In this document: in pieces, positions 10,287 through 18,601 of the stretch
Layout: each line of letters opens with the position of its first letter
Position numbering within the stretch: position 1 is the first letter of the stretch
Source: Halosimplex rubrum
GTDB lineage: Archaea > Halobacteriota > Halobacteria > Halobacteriales > Haloarculaceae
Assembly (NCBI RefSeq): GCF_013415885.1
Contig: NZ_CP058910.1
Span: 124,001-188,000, forward strand
Direction: 5' to 3'
Length of the DNA: 64,000 nt
Program-made: the position numbers and the translations under genes
Notes under the pieces: model-generated
Told to the model about the DNA's origin: nothing
The model's database searches: none
What the model saw: the letters and a program-made list of their open reading frames with translations, nothing else

Positions 10287-10721
10287 TCACCGCTCGCGGT
10301 CGACGGCCGACCGCTCGACCACGACGCCCGCCCGCGTCGTCGAGACGAGGTCGGCGAGGACGTGCGCGTACAGGGCTGCGGCGACCAGGCCGGCGACGTA
10401 CGGCGACCGCAGCCACAGCAGCGGGACGGCGACGCCGCCGGCGAGCACGTGGCTCAGCAACCGATTCAGCGCGCCGACGGACCCCTCGTCGAAGATCTCG
10501 TCCTGTGCGACGAAGACGATCCGCGGGTCGCGGAGACAGCGCCGGACCGGGTCCAGGCTCCCGGTGTTGTACCACGCAAGCAGGAAGTGGTCGACGTCGA
10601 TGCCGACGCCGACGACGAGCGCGACGGCGACGACCGCCCACGCGGGGATCGGCGGTGTCGTGACGAGGAGGGCGGCGACGGCGACGGCCAGCGAGACGGC
10701 GGCGTGGCTGGCCGATTTCAT
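10287..10721 (-). CDS. Membrane protein resembling YdjM/DUF457 putative metal-dependent hydrolase
   Basis: The 144-residue product starts MKSASHAAVSLAVAVAAL and continues with GVGIDVDHFLLAW. The early His and later DxDH pattern resembles the LexA-regulated YdjM family of membrane-bound, metal-dependent hydrolase-like proteins. Three to four helices are predicted by eye (about 8-25, 32-50, 92-125). The ATG overlaps the stop of the upstream membrane gene by 4 nt (10718-10721), showing a coupled operon gatE - 10718 gene - this gene. Whether it is catalytically active is unknown; the link to Gln-tRNA synthesis through gatE may be only positional. Confidence 0.65.
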   Translation of the reverse strand: MKSASHAAVSLAVAVAALLVTTPPIPAWAVVAVALVVGVGIDVDHFLLAWYNTGSLDPVRRCLRDPRIVFVAQDEIFDEGSVGALNRLLSHVLAGGVAVPLLWLRSPYVAGLVAAALYAHVLADLVSTTRAGVVVERSAVDRER

Positions 10722-11719
10722 CGCGTCGAGCGAGAGTCGTCGACCGGCGCGTCGCGCCCGCGAGCGCCGGGTTCGGACTCGGGGACGGTCCGCTGGACGA
10801 CCGAGAGCCCGACCGCGCCGGCGAGGAAGGCGCCGGTCGCGAGCAGTTGCGTCCACGAGTCCGGCGCGGGCCACAGGCCCATCCCGGCGGCCTCGACGGC
10901 GCCCATCGGCGTCACCGTCGCGCCGACGAGCGCCACGCCGAGCGCCGCGCTCAGGACCGCGACCGCGATGCCGCCGACGACGAGGACCAGCCAGACGACG
11001 GCCGTCCCGCCGACGACCGTCCGGATGTCCGCCCCGTCGACGGCGAGGACGAGGAACGCGACGGCCAGGATCCCGTAGTCGACGGCGCCGCCCAGCGCCG
11101 CGACGGTCGCGTCGGCGGCCGCCAGCCAGACGTACGGGACGCCCAGCGACAACTGCGTCGCGAGTTCGACGCCGAGCCACAGCGCCGCGACGACGCCCAG
11201 CACCCGCGCGACCCGGACCACCGCTCGGGGTTCGACCCGCGGGAGCCGGCGCTCGCTCGGCGCTATCGGCAGCCCCGCCCGGGCTTCGTCGCCGAGCGCC
11301 TCGCGGAGCGCCGCGCCGCCCGCCGCCGTCGCGGCGACGAGCCCGGCCGCGAACAGCCCGCTCTGGACCGCCTCGGCGCCCCCCTCCACGAGCGCCGTCG
11401 TCGCGACGGGGTCGGACTCGACGACGAGCCGCGCGAGCGGCGACGCCTCGATGGCGGCCGCGCCGACGAACACCGCGAGGGTCAGCCGGCGGACGCTCGC
11501 CCGCGTCACCGACCCGTCGCCGGTGGCGACGCGCTCGGCCAGCGCGAGCAGCGCGACGACGGCCAGCCAGTCGGTCGCGACCCGCAGCCCCAGCGAGCCG
11601 ACGAGCGTCACGACGCTCCGGAGCGGCCGCGGCGGCACCGACGCCAGCGCCAGCGTCGCCGCCGCCAGCGCCAGCGTCGCGACGAGCGCGGCCAGCCCCC
11701 GGCGGCGGGTCGCCTCCAT
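10718..11719 (-). CDS. Polytopic membrane protein, function unknown
   Basis: The 333-residue protein is almost entirely hydrophobic helices rich in Ala, Val and Leu. I count about seven to eight segments, the first at 9-27 (GLAALVATLALAAATLALA) and the last at about 285-305 (LLATGAFLAGAVGLSVV). It ends in a charged Asp/Arg-rich tail. It begins one nucleotide after the gatE stop codon and overlaps the next gene by 4 nt, so it is co-transcribed with gatE. No family motif is recognisable; topology suggests an integral membrane protein of unknown role. Confidence 0.72.
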   Translation of the reverse strand: MEATRRRGLAALVATLALAAATLALASVPPRPLRSVVTLVGSLGLRVATDWLAVVALLALAERVATGDGSVTRASVRRLTLAVFVGAAAIEASPLARLVVESDPVATTALVEGGAEAVQSGLFAAGLVAATAAGGAALREALGDEARAGLPIAPSERRLPRVEPRAVVRVARVLGVVAALWLGVELATQLSLGVPYVWLAAADATVAALGGAVDYGILAVAFLVLAVDGADIRTVVGGTAVVWLVLVVGGIAVAVLSAALGVALVGATVTPMGAVEAAGMGLWPAPDSWTQLLATGAFLAGAVGLSVVQRTVPESEPGARGRDAPVDDSRSTR

Positions 11720-11720
11720 G

Positions 11721-13595
11721 TTACGCTCGCTCCTGGATCTCCTCGCGGAGGACGCTGCTGACCGTGTCCCCGTCGGCCTTCCCGCGCAGTTCGCCCATGC
11801 ACTCGCCCATCAGGCCCGAGAAGGCGCCCATGCCCTCCGCCTCGACCTGCTCGGCGTTGCGCTCGACGACGCGCACGACCGCCTCGCGCACCTCGGCCTC
11901 GCCGACGCCGCCCAGGTCCTCCTGCTCGACGGCCGCCTCGGCGGTGAGTTCGGGGTCGGCCGCCAGCGCGCGCAGCAGGTCGTCGAGCCCCTCCTGGGGC
12001 ACCTCGCCGGTGTCGACGAGCCCGAGCGCCTCGGCGAGGTGGTCGTCGGTCAGCCGGTCGACCGCCACGTCGTCGCGGCGCAGTTCGGTCAGCGTCGACT
12101 CGAACGTCGTCGCCGCCAACGTCGGGTCGACCCCTTCGCCGACGACCCGCTCGAACAGCGGCATGTACTCGCCGTAGGCGACCTGCTCGGCCAGTCCCGA
12201 ATCGAGGTCGTACTCGGCCTCGTAGCGTTCGACCTTCTCGGTCAGCAGTTCCGGCCGGTCGACCTCGCTGGGGTCGGGTTCGACGGGGGGAACGTCCGTC
12301 TCGGGGTACATCCGCGCCGCGCCGGGCAGGGGCCGCAGGTAGCGGGTCGTCCCCTCCTCGGTGGCGTCGCGGGTCTCCTCGGGCACTTCCGCCATCGCCG
12401 CCTCGGCCCGCTCGACGACGGCGTCGATAGCCAGTTCGGTCGTCTCCGCGTCGTCGGCGACCAGCGCGACCGCGTCCTCGGGCCCGGCGTCGACGGCCTC
12501 GCGCAGATCCGCGACCTCCGCCTCGGTGACGCCGTAGGCCGGCAGTTCGTCGGTGTGGAAGATGCCGCCGGCGCCGTGGCGCTTGGCGTGGTCGGAGAAC
12601 TCCGTGCCCAGTCGGCGGTCGGGCTGGATCTCCCGGCCGACGAGCCCGTCGAAGCCCTCTAATCGGACCGCCATGACGTTGCCCCCACTGGAGAGCGCGC
12701 CGCCGATGACTCCCGAGTCCGTGTCCTCGAACACGTCGGTCACGTCCGCGGGCTCGCCGACGCTCGCGTCTCGATCGCCGAGCTCCTCGGCGATGTCGAG
12801 CAGTTCGACCTGCCGGCGGACCTCGTTGCGGACGATGTCGTCGATGTCGTCGAGGCTCTGGACGCCCTTGATCTCGACGCGGGCGCCCTCGGCGATGGAG
12901 ACGTTCACGTCCTGGCGAATAGTACCTAAGCCGCGCTTGACCTGCCCCGTCGAGCGCAGGAGCATCCCGATGCGCTCGGCGGCGTCGCGGGCCTGCTCGG
13001 GCGAACGGATGTCCGGCTTCGTCCCGATCTCCACGAGCGGGATGCCCAGCCGATCCAGGGAGAATCGGACGCCCGAATCGGTCTCCGCGACGCGCTGGGC
13101 GGACTCCTCCTCGAGCATGAGGTCCTCGATCCTGACCTGCCCCTCGTCGGTGCGAATCGCGCCCTCGCCGGCGACGCGCATCGTCCGCTGGAAGCCCGTC
13201 GTGTTCGAGCCGTCGACGACGATCTTCCGCATGACGTGGACCTGGTCGGCGACGCTCGCGTCGAGCAGCTGGGCGATCTCCATGGTCACGTCCATCGCCT
13301 CCCGATCCACGCGGTGGGGTGGCTCGTCGTCCTCTTCGACGAGGCAGGTGGTGTCGTAGGAGAGGTACTCGAACTCGCGGTCGACCATGCTCTCCTCCAG
13401 CGCCGCCTCGTCGATCTCGCCGAGTTCGCTCTTGGTCGGGTGGAGATAGCGAGTGAACGTCCGCTGGGCGTCCTCCGGCTCCCGGAGTTCGGTCGGACAC
13501 GGGCAGAACAGCTTGGTCGCCGTGTCCAGCTGCTGGTGGATCTCCAGCCCTGCCACCAGCCCCAGGTCCTCGTAGTCGTAGTCGGCGTCGCTCAT
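11721..13595 (-). CDS. gatE: Glu-tRNA(Gln) amidotransferase subunit E
   Basis: GatE with GatD forms the archaeal-specific transamidosome that converts Glu-tRNA(Gln) to Gln-tRNA(Gln). The 624-residue length fits the family. The N-terminal GatB-like cradle starts GLVAGLEIHQQLDTATKLFCPCPTEL and contains ATKLFC and SFSLDRLGIPLVEIGTKPD-type segments. The middle (about 290-420) has the inserted AspRS-like domain, and the end (about 480-624) is the YqeY-like tail (GLMGECMGELRGKADGDTV). Start 13595 (MSDADYDYEDLGL) is chosen; 35 upstream in-frame residues are Arg/Pro-rich and not acidic. GatD is not in the window. Two membrane-protein genes follow in the same operon. Confidence 0.95.
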   Translation of the reverse strand: MSDADYDYEDLGLVAGLEIHQQLDTATKLFCPCPTELREPEDAQRTFTRYLHPTKSELGEIDEAALEESMVDREFEYLSYDTTCLVEEDDEPPHRVDREAMDVTMEIAQLLDASVADQVHVMRKIVVDGSNTTGFQRTMRVAGEGAIRTDEGQVRIEDLMLEEESAQRVAETDSGVRFSLDRLGIPLVEIGTKPDIRSPEQARDAAERIGMLLRSTGQVKRGLGTIRQDVNVSIAEGARVEIKGVQSLDDIDDIVRNEVRRQVELLDIAEELGDRDASVGEPADVTDVFEDTDSGVIGGALSSGGNVMAVRLEGFDGLVGREIQPDRRLGTEFSDHAKRHGAGGIFHTDELPAYGVTEAEVADLREAVDAGPEDAVALVADDAETTELAIDAVVERAEAAMAEVPEETRDATEEGTTRYLRPLPGAARMYPETDVPPVEPDPSEVDRPELLTEKVERYEAEYDLDSGLAEQVAYGEYMPLFERVVGEGVDPTLAATTFESTLTELRRDDVAVDRLTDDHLAEALGLVDTGEVPQEGLDDLLRALAADPELTAEAAVEQEDLGGVGEAEVREAVVRVVERNAEQVEAEGMGAFSGLMGECMGELRGKADGDTVSSVLREEIQERA

Positions 13596-13770
13596 TGGGC
13601 GTGTCTGCGACCGGGTGGACAAAAAGGACTCCGTCTCGGCGCCTCGCCGCGGTCGCGGGACCGGAGCCCCCGGGACGCCCGTGTCCAGGACGTGCGACAC
13701 GCGACAGAGCCATCGACAAGTCAGCGGAACTGATTTACGCGCTCGAGATCACTTCCGACGCATCCACACG

Positions 13771-13967
13771 ATGTCGGAATCGGCGAAACAGCGGCTGATC
13801 ACGTTCGTCGCCTCGGTGTGGGGGATACTGACCGCGTACATATCTACGTGGTGCTGGGGTATCCCGCCGAGTTCCCTCAGATAATGATACTCTTCAACCT
13901 AGTCGTCGTCTGCCAGCTCGCGACGTTGCTCCCGATCTATCGGTACGTCGGGTGGGAGTTCAGATGA
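13771..13967 (+). pseudogene. Small two-helix membrane protein gene split by a frameshift
   Basis: Two overlapping short frames make up this locus. The first, 13771-13884, encodes 37 residues (MSESAKQRLITFVASVWGILTAYI...). The second, 13884-13967, encodes 27 residues (MILFNLVVVCQLATLL...). The second frame is open upstream to at least 13839 and reads YVVLGYPAEFPQI before its ATG, which looks like natural membrane-protein sequence. Joining the frames near 13838 gives a plausible protein of about 65 residues with two transmembrane helices. The simplest reading is a one-base loss (or two-base gain) in an intact ancestor. Alternatives are a sequencing error, a real -1 frameshift, or two separate micro-proteins coupled by the TAATG overlap. 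Confidence 0.55.
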
Positions 13968-14140
13968 GCGAACGAGACTACGACGGGACGGCCGGCGCGG
14001 TCGGGGGTGCGGCCGGCGCAGTGGTCGGAACCGTCTTCACCAACCTGACCTCGTTCACGCCCGGACACCTGCTCGCGGCCGCGATCGTCGGCGGAGCGAC
14101 CGCCTACCTCGGCTATCGTCTCGTCCGCGCAGTCCGCTGA
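13964..14140 (+). CDS. Small Gly/Ala-rich membrane protein
   Basis: The 58-residue product (MSERDYDGTAGAVGG...) has one or two hydrophobic stretches: a glycine-zipper-like AGAVGGAAGAVVGTVF (10-25) and LLAAAIVGGATAYLGYRLV (about 36-54). Its ATG overlaps the stop of the preceding small frame (ATGA at 13964-13967), so translation is coupled to the frameshifted two-helix gene and the pair probably formed a small membrane module. I do not recognise a family. It may be a holin-like or pore-associated micro-protein, but this is speculation from composition alone. Confidence 0.6.
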   Translation: MSERDYDGTAGAVGGAAGAVVGTVFTNLTSFTPGHLLAAAIVGGATAYLGYRLVRAVR

Positions 14141-14205
14141 GTGTGGCCCGGCCACGCGACGACCGCCGCCGAGGTGTTTTGCCGGTCCGGGCCGTACCCG
14201 AGACC

Positions 14206-15081
14206 ATGGACGGGCGTGCGCTGGTCGTCGTCGGCCTCGTCGTGCTGGCGGGCTGCTCGATCGTCGCCGACGGCGGCGAGTCCGAGGACCCCGTCGAGAC
14301 GCTGACGCCCGCACCGGTGCCGACGACCGCGCCGACAGACACCGCCTCGCCCTCGCCGCTCCCGCCGGGCGTGACGACCGGCGGGACGATCAGCCCGAGT
14401 GCGCTCGCGTCCGCGCACGTGCGAGAAGTGACGGGCCGCTCGTACGTCTGGGCGGAGCGCCGGCGGACGCTGACCGCGACCGGCGACGGCAACTGGACCG
14501 AAGCGCGCAACCGCACTCGAACCGTGCGGCTCGAAGAGGGCGACACCTACCGCTGGAGCCGCTCGCGGCGGGTCGTCTGGACCGGTCTCACGCTCGGGTA
14601 CCAGCCCGCGATCGAACGGTACGCCGACGGCGACACCCGCTACGTCCGCGAACAGGACGTGGACGGCCCCCTCTATCGCACCCGGCCTGCGACCAACGAC
14701 AGTCAGGTCGTCGCGCTCGTCGCCGCCAACCGGATCCAGTCGTACCTGTCGCTCAGGAACGTCTCCGTCTCGGTCGGTCGGATCGACGGCGAGCGGCGCT
14801 ACTGGGTCGAGAGCCGCGGCGGCGGCGTCGTCGACGGCGAGTACGCCGCCAACTACTCCGTCGGCGCCGTCGTCACCTCCGAGGGGTTCGTCCGCCGGCT
14901 CTCGGTCAGCTACACCACCGAACGCCATGGGACCGCGACCCGCATCGAGTACGAGTTCGCCTACCGGCAGGTTGGGACCGTCTCGGTCTCGCCGCCCGAC
15001 TGGCTGCCCGAAGCCCGCGCGACCGTCGGGGAGGAGAACGGTTCCGCAGCGACCGCAAACGCGACCGCTCGGACCCCCTGA
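14206..15081 (+). CDS. Haloarchaeal lipoprotein, function unknown
   Basis: The 291-residue protein starts MDGRALVVVGLVVLAGC, a short signal peptide ending in a lipobox (LAGC, Cys at 17), so it is probably lipid-anchored outside the membrane. A Thr/Pro-rich linker (about 30-65, ETLTPAPVPTTAPTDT) leads to a beta-rich domain with repeated Arg/Tyr/Trp pairs (SYVWAERRRTLT, GDTYRWSRSRRVVW). Its layout matches the lipoprotein at 16679, which also lies beside fumC on the other side, suggesting distant paralogy. The function is unknown. The start at 14206 is the ATG directly before the signal sequence. A hairpin chain follows its stop. Confidence 0.75.
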   Translation: MDGRALVVVGLVVLAGCSIVADGGESEDPVETLTPAPVPTTAPTDTASPSPLPPGVTTGGTISPSALASAHVREVTGRSYVWAERRRTLTATGDGNWTEARNRTRTVRLEEGDTYRWSRSRRVVWTGLTLGYQPAIERYADGDTRYVREQDVDGPLYRTRPATNDSQVVALVAANRIQSYLSLRNVSVSVGRIDGERRYWVESRGGGVVDGEYAANYSVGAVVTSEGFVRRLSVSYTTERHGTATRIEYEFAYRQVGTVSVSPPDWLPEARATVGEENGSAATANATARTP

Positions 15082-15110
15082 TAGCTCGGGAGTTCGCCGC
15101 TCGCTATAAC

Positions 15111-15197
15111 GTGGCCCTCACTCCGTTCGGGCCACGCTACTCGCGGTTCCCTGCGGTCACCGCTCGTGTTGACGAGGTCTCCCTACGGTCGACCTCG
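15111..15197. repeat. Hairpin chain between convergent lipoprotein and fumC genes
   Basis: Three stems lie in line: GTGGCCC (15111-15117) with GGGCCAC (15129-15135); GCGGT with ACCGC in about 15142-15162; and CGAGGTC (15173-15179) with GACCTCG (15191-15197), which abuts the fumC stop. The position between convergent genes suits a bidirectional terminator. The loops share TCACTCCGTTCG/TACTCGCGG words with other hairpins in the window. Confidence 0.6.
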
Positions 15198-16607
15198 CTA
15201 CTCGTCCCCGAGAATCACTCGCTCGGTCATCTTCGCCGGGTCGAGCACCTCGTCGGCTTCGTCCTCGCTCAGGTAGCCCTCGGCGACGACGACCTCCTTG
15301 ATGGTCTTGCCCTCGGCCATCGCCTGCTTGGCGACCTTGCTGGCCTTGTCGTAGCCGATGGCGGGGTTCAGCGCGGTCGCCAGCGCCATCGACTGCTGGA
15401 CGCGCTCCGCGCAGTGCTCGCGGTCGGCTTCGAGCTTCGCGACGAACTTCTCGGCGAAGACCTCGCTGCCATTCGAGATCAGCCGCGCCGACTGGAGGAA
15501 GTCGTTCGCCAGGACCGGCTTGTAGAGATTGAGGTCGATCTGGCCCTCCGCGGCGCCCGCCGAGACTGCGGCGTCGTTGCCGACGACCTGCTTGTGGACC
15601 TGGTTGACGGCTTCGGCGACCACGGGGTTGATCTTCCCGGGCATGATGGAGGAGCCGGGCTGGTTCTCCGGCTGGTCGATCTCGCCGAGCCCGTTCCGGG
15701 GACCCGAGGCGAGCAGCCGCAGGTCGTTGGCGATCTTGTTGAGGCTGCCCGCCACCGTCCGCAGCGCGCCGTGGGCCTCGCTCATCGCGTCGTGGGCGGC
15801 CTGGGCCTCGAAGTGGTTGTCGGCCTCGCGGAACTCGACGCCGGTCTCCTCGCTGATGTACTCGGCGGCCTTCGCGGGGAACTCGGGGTGAGTGTTGAGG
15901 CCGGTCCCGACCGCCGTCCCGCCGAGCGCCAGTTCGCTCAGGTGCGGGCGGACGTTCTCGACGCGCTCGATGCCCTTCTCGATCTGGGTGCGGTAGCCCG
16001 AGAACTCCTGGCCGAGGGTAATGGGGGTGGCGTCCTGCAGGTGGGTGCGACCGGTCTTGACCACGTCGTCGAACTCGTCCGCTTTCTCGCCGAGCGCGTC
16101 GGCGAGCGTCTCGAGAGCCGGGAGCACGTCCTTCTCGACGGCTTCGAGGCTCGCGACGTGCATCGCCGTCGGGATCACGTCGTTGGACGACTGGCCGTAG
16201 TTGACGTGGTCGTTGGGGTGGATGGTTCGAGAGCCGACCTCGGCGCCGTAGATCTCGCTGGCGCGGTTGGCGATGACCTCGTTGGCGTTCATGTTCGAGG
16301 AGGTGCCCGAGCCGGTCTGGAACACGTCGACGGGGAACTGGTCGTCGTGTTCGCCGGCGATGACCTCGTCGGCCGCCTCGACGATGGCCTCGACTTTCTC
16401 CGACTCGACGAGGTCGAGATCGTCGTTGGCCAGCGCCGCCGACTTCTTGACGACGCCGAGCGCGCGGACGAAGCGCCGTCCGAACGTCTCCTCGCTGATC
16501 GGGAAGTTCTCGACGGCGCGCTGTGTCTGGGCGCCCCAGTAGGCGTCGGCCGGGACCCGCATCTCGCCGAGGCTGTCCTCCTCCGTTCGGAACTCGTCGT
16601 CTGACAT
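15198..16607 (-). CDS. fumC: Class II fumarate hydratase
   Basis: FumC interconverts fumarate and malate in the TCA cycle. The 469-residue length and motifs are those of the fumarase/aspartase superfamily: SGTSSNMNANEVIANRA and QSSNDVIPTAMH in the N-terminal and central parts, TGRTHLQDATPITLGQEFSGY, and the signature loop GSSIMPGKINPVV carrying the catalytic Ser. The segment PKINPV-type loop plus HPNDHVN supports fumarase over argininosuccinate lyase or aspartase. The start at 16607 matches the common MSDDEFRTEEDSLGEMRVP N-terminus. It is divergent from the lipoprotein at 16679. Confidence 0.95.
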   Translation of the reverse strand: MSDDEFRTEEDSLGEMRVPADAYWGAQTQRAVENFPISEETFGRRFVRALGVVKKSAALANDDLDLVESEKVEAIVEAADEVIAGEHDDQFPVDVFQTGSGTSSNMNANEVIANRASEIYGAEVGSRTIHPNDHVNYGQSSNDVIPTAMHVASLEAVEKDVLPALETLADALGEKADEFDDVVKTGRTHLQDATPITLGQEFSGYRTQIEKGIERVENVRPHLSELALGGTAVGTGLNTHPEFPAKAAEYISEETGVEFREADNHFEAQAAHDAMSEAHGALRTVAGSLNKIANDLRLLASGPRNGLGEIDQPENQPGSSIMPGKINPVVAEAVNQVHKQVVGNDAAVSAGAAEGQIDLNLYKPVLANDFLQSARLISNGSEVFAEKFVAKLEADREHCAERVQQSMALATALNPAIGYDKASKVAKQAMAEGKTIKEVVVAEGYLSEDEADEVLDPAKMTERVILGDE

Positions 16608-16678
16608 ACCCGGAACGTCGCGGCGAGAGGCGTAAAAGCCACCGAAGACACTTGACGCCGGCCGCCCACCGCCCCGCC

Positions 16679-17437
16679 ATGGATCGGCCCGCCCTCCACC
16701 TCGCGATCGCCGCCTGCCTCGTCCTCGCAGGCTGTTCCGCGCTCGGTCCGGACCACACCCGCGACGACCGCGCCGAGTCCGCGCTCGCCGACGCCCGCGA
16801 CGCCGTCAACGCGACCGACACCTACCGCTTCGACGGCGACCTGCGCGTCGTCGCGACCGCCGACCGTCGGACCGAACGCGTCGCGATAGACGTGAACGGC
16901 AGCGTCGACGCCGCCGAGCACCGGATGCACTCGACGGCCGTCCGCGACGGCGAGGCCTACGAGTCCTACGTGATCGACCGGACGGCCTACCGCCAGTGCG
17001 GCGGCCCGATGGGGATGGACCTGTGGGGCGTCGAGAACGTGACCGCCGACGACTGGACGACGCAGACGCCCGCCGCGCGCCAGCTGGCGCTGCTGGAGTC
17101 CGGGTCGATCTACTACAACGGCACTCGCACACTCGACGGGCGGGAGGCGGTCCTGCTCGTCGGCCGACCGACCACCGAAGCGCTCACGAAGTACCAGGAA
17201 CGGCGCGACCGGTCGCTGCTGAGCGGCCCGATCGTCGAGAACGCCACGGTCCGCGTCTGGCTCGACCCCAAGACGAGCCGCCCGCTGCGGTCGGCGGTCC
17301 GGTTCGAGGTGAGCCAGGGCGACAACGCCGCGAGCGCGACCGTCGACGTACGGTTCGACGACTACGATTCCGGTCTGTCGGTCGACGTGCCCGTGATCCC
17401 TTCCGAGAAGCGGTCGGACCTGGGCTGCCCAGGGTGA
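16679..17437 (+). CDS. Haloarchaeal lipoprotein, function unknown
   Basis: The 252-residue protein has a short signal peptide with lipobox (MDRPALHLAIAACLVLAGC, Cys at 19). It is followed directly by a helical DDRAESALADARDAVNATDTYRF segment and a beta-rich domain that alternates RVVATADRRTERVAIDV and EAYESYVIDRTAY-like strands. The layout recalls LolA/LppX-like lipid-binding lipoproteins, but the resemblance is only structural in impression and I make no firm claim. It is divergent from fumC (71 nt) and convergent with fen1 (32 nt). Several N-x-S/T sequons suggest exposure outside the cell. Confidence 0.75.
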   Translation: MDRPALHLAIAACLVLAGCSALGPDHTRDDRAESALADARDAVNATDTYRFDGDLRVVATADRRTERVAIDVNGSVDAAEHRMHSTAVRDGEAYESYVIDRTAYRQCGGPMGMDLWGVENVTADDWTTQTPAARQLALLESGSIYYNGTRTLDGREAVLLVGRPTTEALTKYQERRDRSLLSGPIVENATVRVWLDPKTSRPLRSAVRFEVSQGDNAASATVDVRFDDYDSGLSVDVPVIPSEKRSDLGCPG

Positions 17438-17469
17438 GACCGTGGGGCCGCCGCGGCGGGGCCGCCCCG

Positions 17470-18450
17470 TCAGGTCCAGCGGTCGAGGCCGGTCTGGACG
17501 ACCGACTGCTCGATGCGCTCGAAGCCGCGTTCGACCTCCTCGGCGGCGACCTCCCACTCCTCGCAGACGAAGGCTCGCGCCGCTTCGAGGTCGGGTTCGA
17601 CCTCGCGGTCGAGGTCGTAGTCGTCGGTGACGGCGGGGTTCAGGAACAGGTCACGGATGCGGTCGGCGTTCTCGACGTACACGTCCTCGGCCTCGAAGAC
17701 CGTCCAGATGTCGCCGTGTTCGCGGACCGCCGTGACGGCGGTCTTGGGCCCGTACCCCGAGACGCCCTCGTTGAAGTCGGTCCCCATCAGGATCGCGGCG
17801 TCGACCAGTTGCTCCCAGGTGATCCCGTGGTCGTCGAGGGTGGCCTCGAAGTCCATCAGCTCCGGGTCGCCCTTGCTGGTGAGCTGGCGCAGCGTCAGCG
17901 GCGCCCCCAGCAGGAGCGCGTCGTAGTCCTCCGTGCCGACGTAGTCGACCGCACCCTCGCGAGCCATGTGCGTCGCCTGGGCCTCCCCCTCCGCAGGCGC
18001 CTCGATAACCGGCACGTCGAGCAGTTCGAGCACCTCGCGGGTGGTCGAGAGGATCGTCTCGGTGAGCCGCTGAGTCTGGGACTCCAGTCGCGCGACGGCG
18101 ATCGCGTCCCCCTCCTCGCGGGCCTGTTCCAGCTGTTCCTCCCGCTTCTCGCGTTCCTCCCGGCGCTGCTCGACCTCGTCGTCCTTGAGCGAGACGACGC
18201 TCCCGTCGAAGACGAACACGGGCGTGATGTCGTGTTCGAAGAACTTCGGGAGCCCCTGGACGACGCCGACGAGGTTCGCGACCTCCTCGCCGTCGGCGGT
18301 CGTGTATATCGAGTCGTTCGTCCAGCGGACGGTCGTCGTCAGGTACCGGTAGAGCCAGTTGTGCGCGTCGACGGCGACGACCGACCCCGACAGGTCGTCG
18401 AACGGCACCTCGTCGATGGCGGCCAGGTCCCGGAGGTCTGCGTTTCCCAT
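17470..18450 (-). CDS. fen1: Flap endonuclease 1
   Basis: FEN1 removes 5' flaps during Okazaki fragment maturation and repair. The 326-residue protein shows the N-domain ([26 protein letters not shown]), the metal-binding Asp in [11 protein letters not shown], the I-domain [14 protein letters not shown], then [11 protein letters not shown] and the helix-hairpin-helix region [17 protein letters not shown]. The last residues, QTGLDRWT, match a PCNA-interacting (PIP) box with a final Thr in place of the usual Phe. ATG 18450 is preferred to the GTG at 18453 because MGNADLR is the usual mature N-terminus. A TATA-like TTCAAATCGG (18474-18483) lies about 28 nt upstream. Confidence 0.95.
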   Translation of the reverse strand: MGNADLRDLAAIDEVPFDDLSGSVVAVDAHNWLYRYLTTTVRWTNDSIYTTADGEEVANLVGVVQGLPKFFEHDITPVFVFDGSVVSLKDDEVEQRREEREKREEQLEQAREEGDAIAVARLESQTQRLTETILSTTREVLELLDVPVIEAPAEGEAQATHMAREGAVDYVGTEDYDALLLGAPLTLRQLTSKGDPELMDFEATLDDHGITWEQLVDAAILMGTDFNEGVSGYGPKTAVTAVREHGDIWTVFEAEDVYVENADRIRDLFLNPAVTDDYDLDREVEPDLEAARAFVCEEWEVAAEEVERGFERIEQSVVQTGLDRWT

Positions 18451-18601
18451 CACGCCCCGTTAGGTCGACCCCCGATTTGAATCCCCCGACCGCCCCCGTC
18501 CGCCGGCGGTCGTGATCGCGCGAGAACCGATCACCCGTTTATCACGATCGTGTTTTCAGCCGTCCGTCACATTCAATTCGGTCGGGCGTGAACGGGGAGG
18601 T

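Noticed and set aside
15111-16604. Long open frame of about 497 codons antisense to fumC
   Set aside because: It is entirely opposite a clear FumC. The frame stays open because high-GC coding DNA has few stops on the other strand; the product has no signal or motif.
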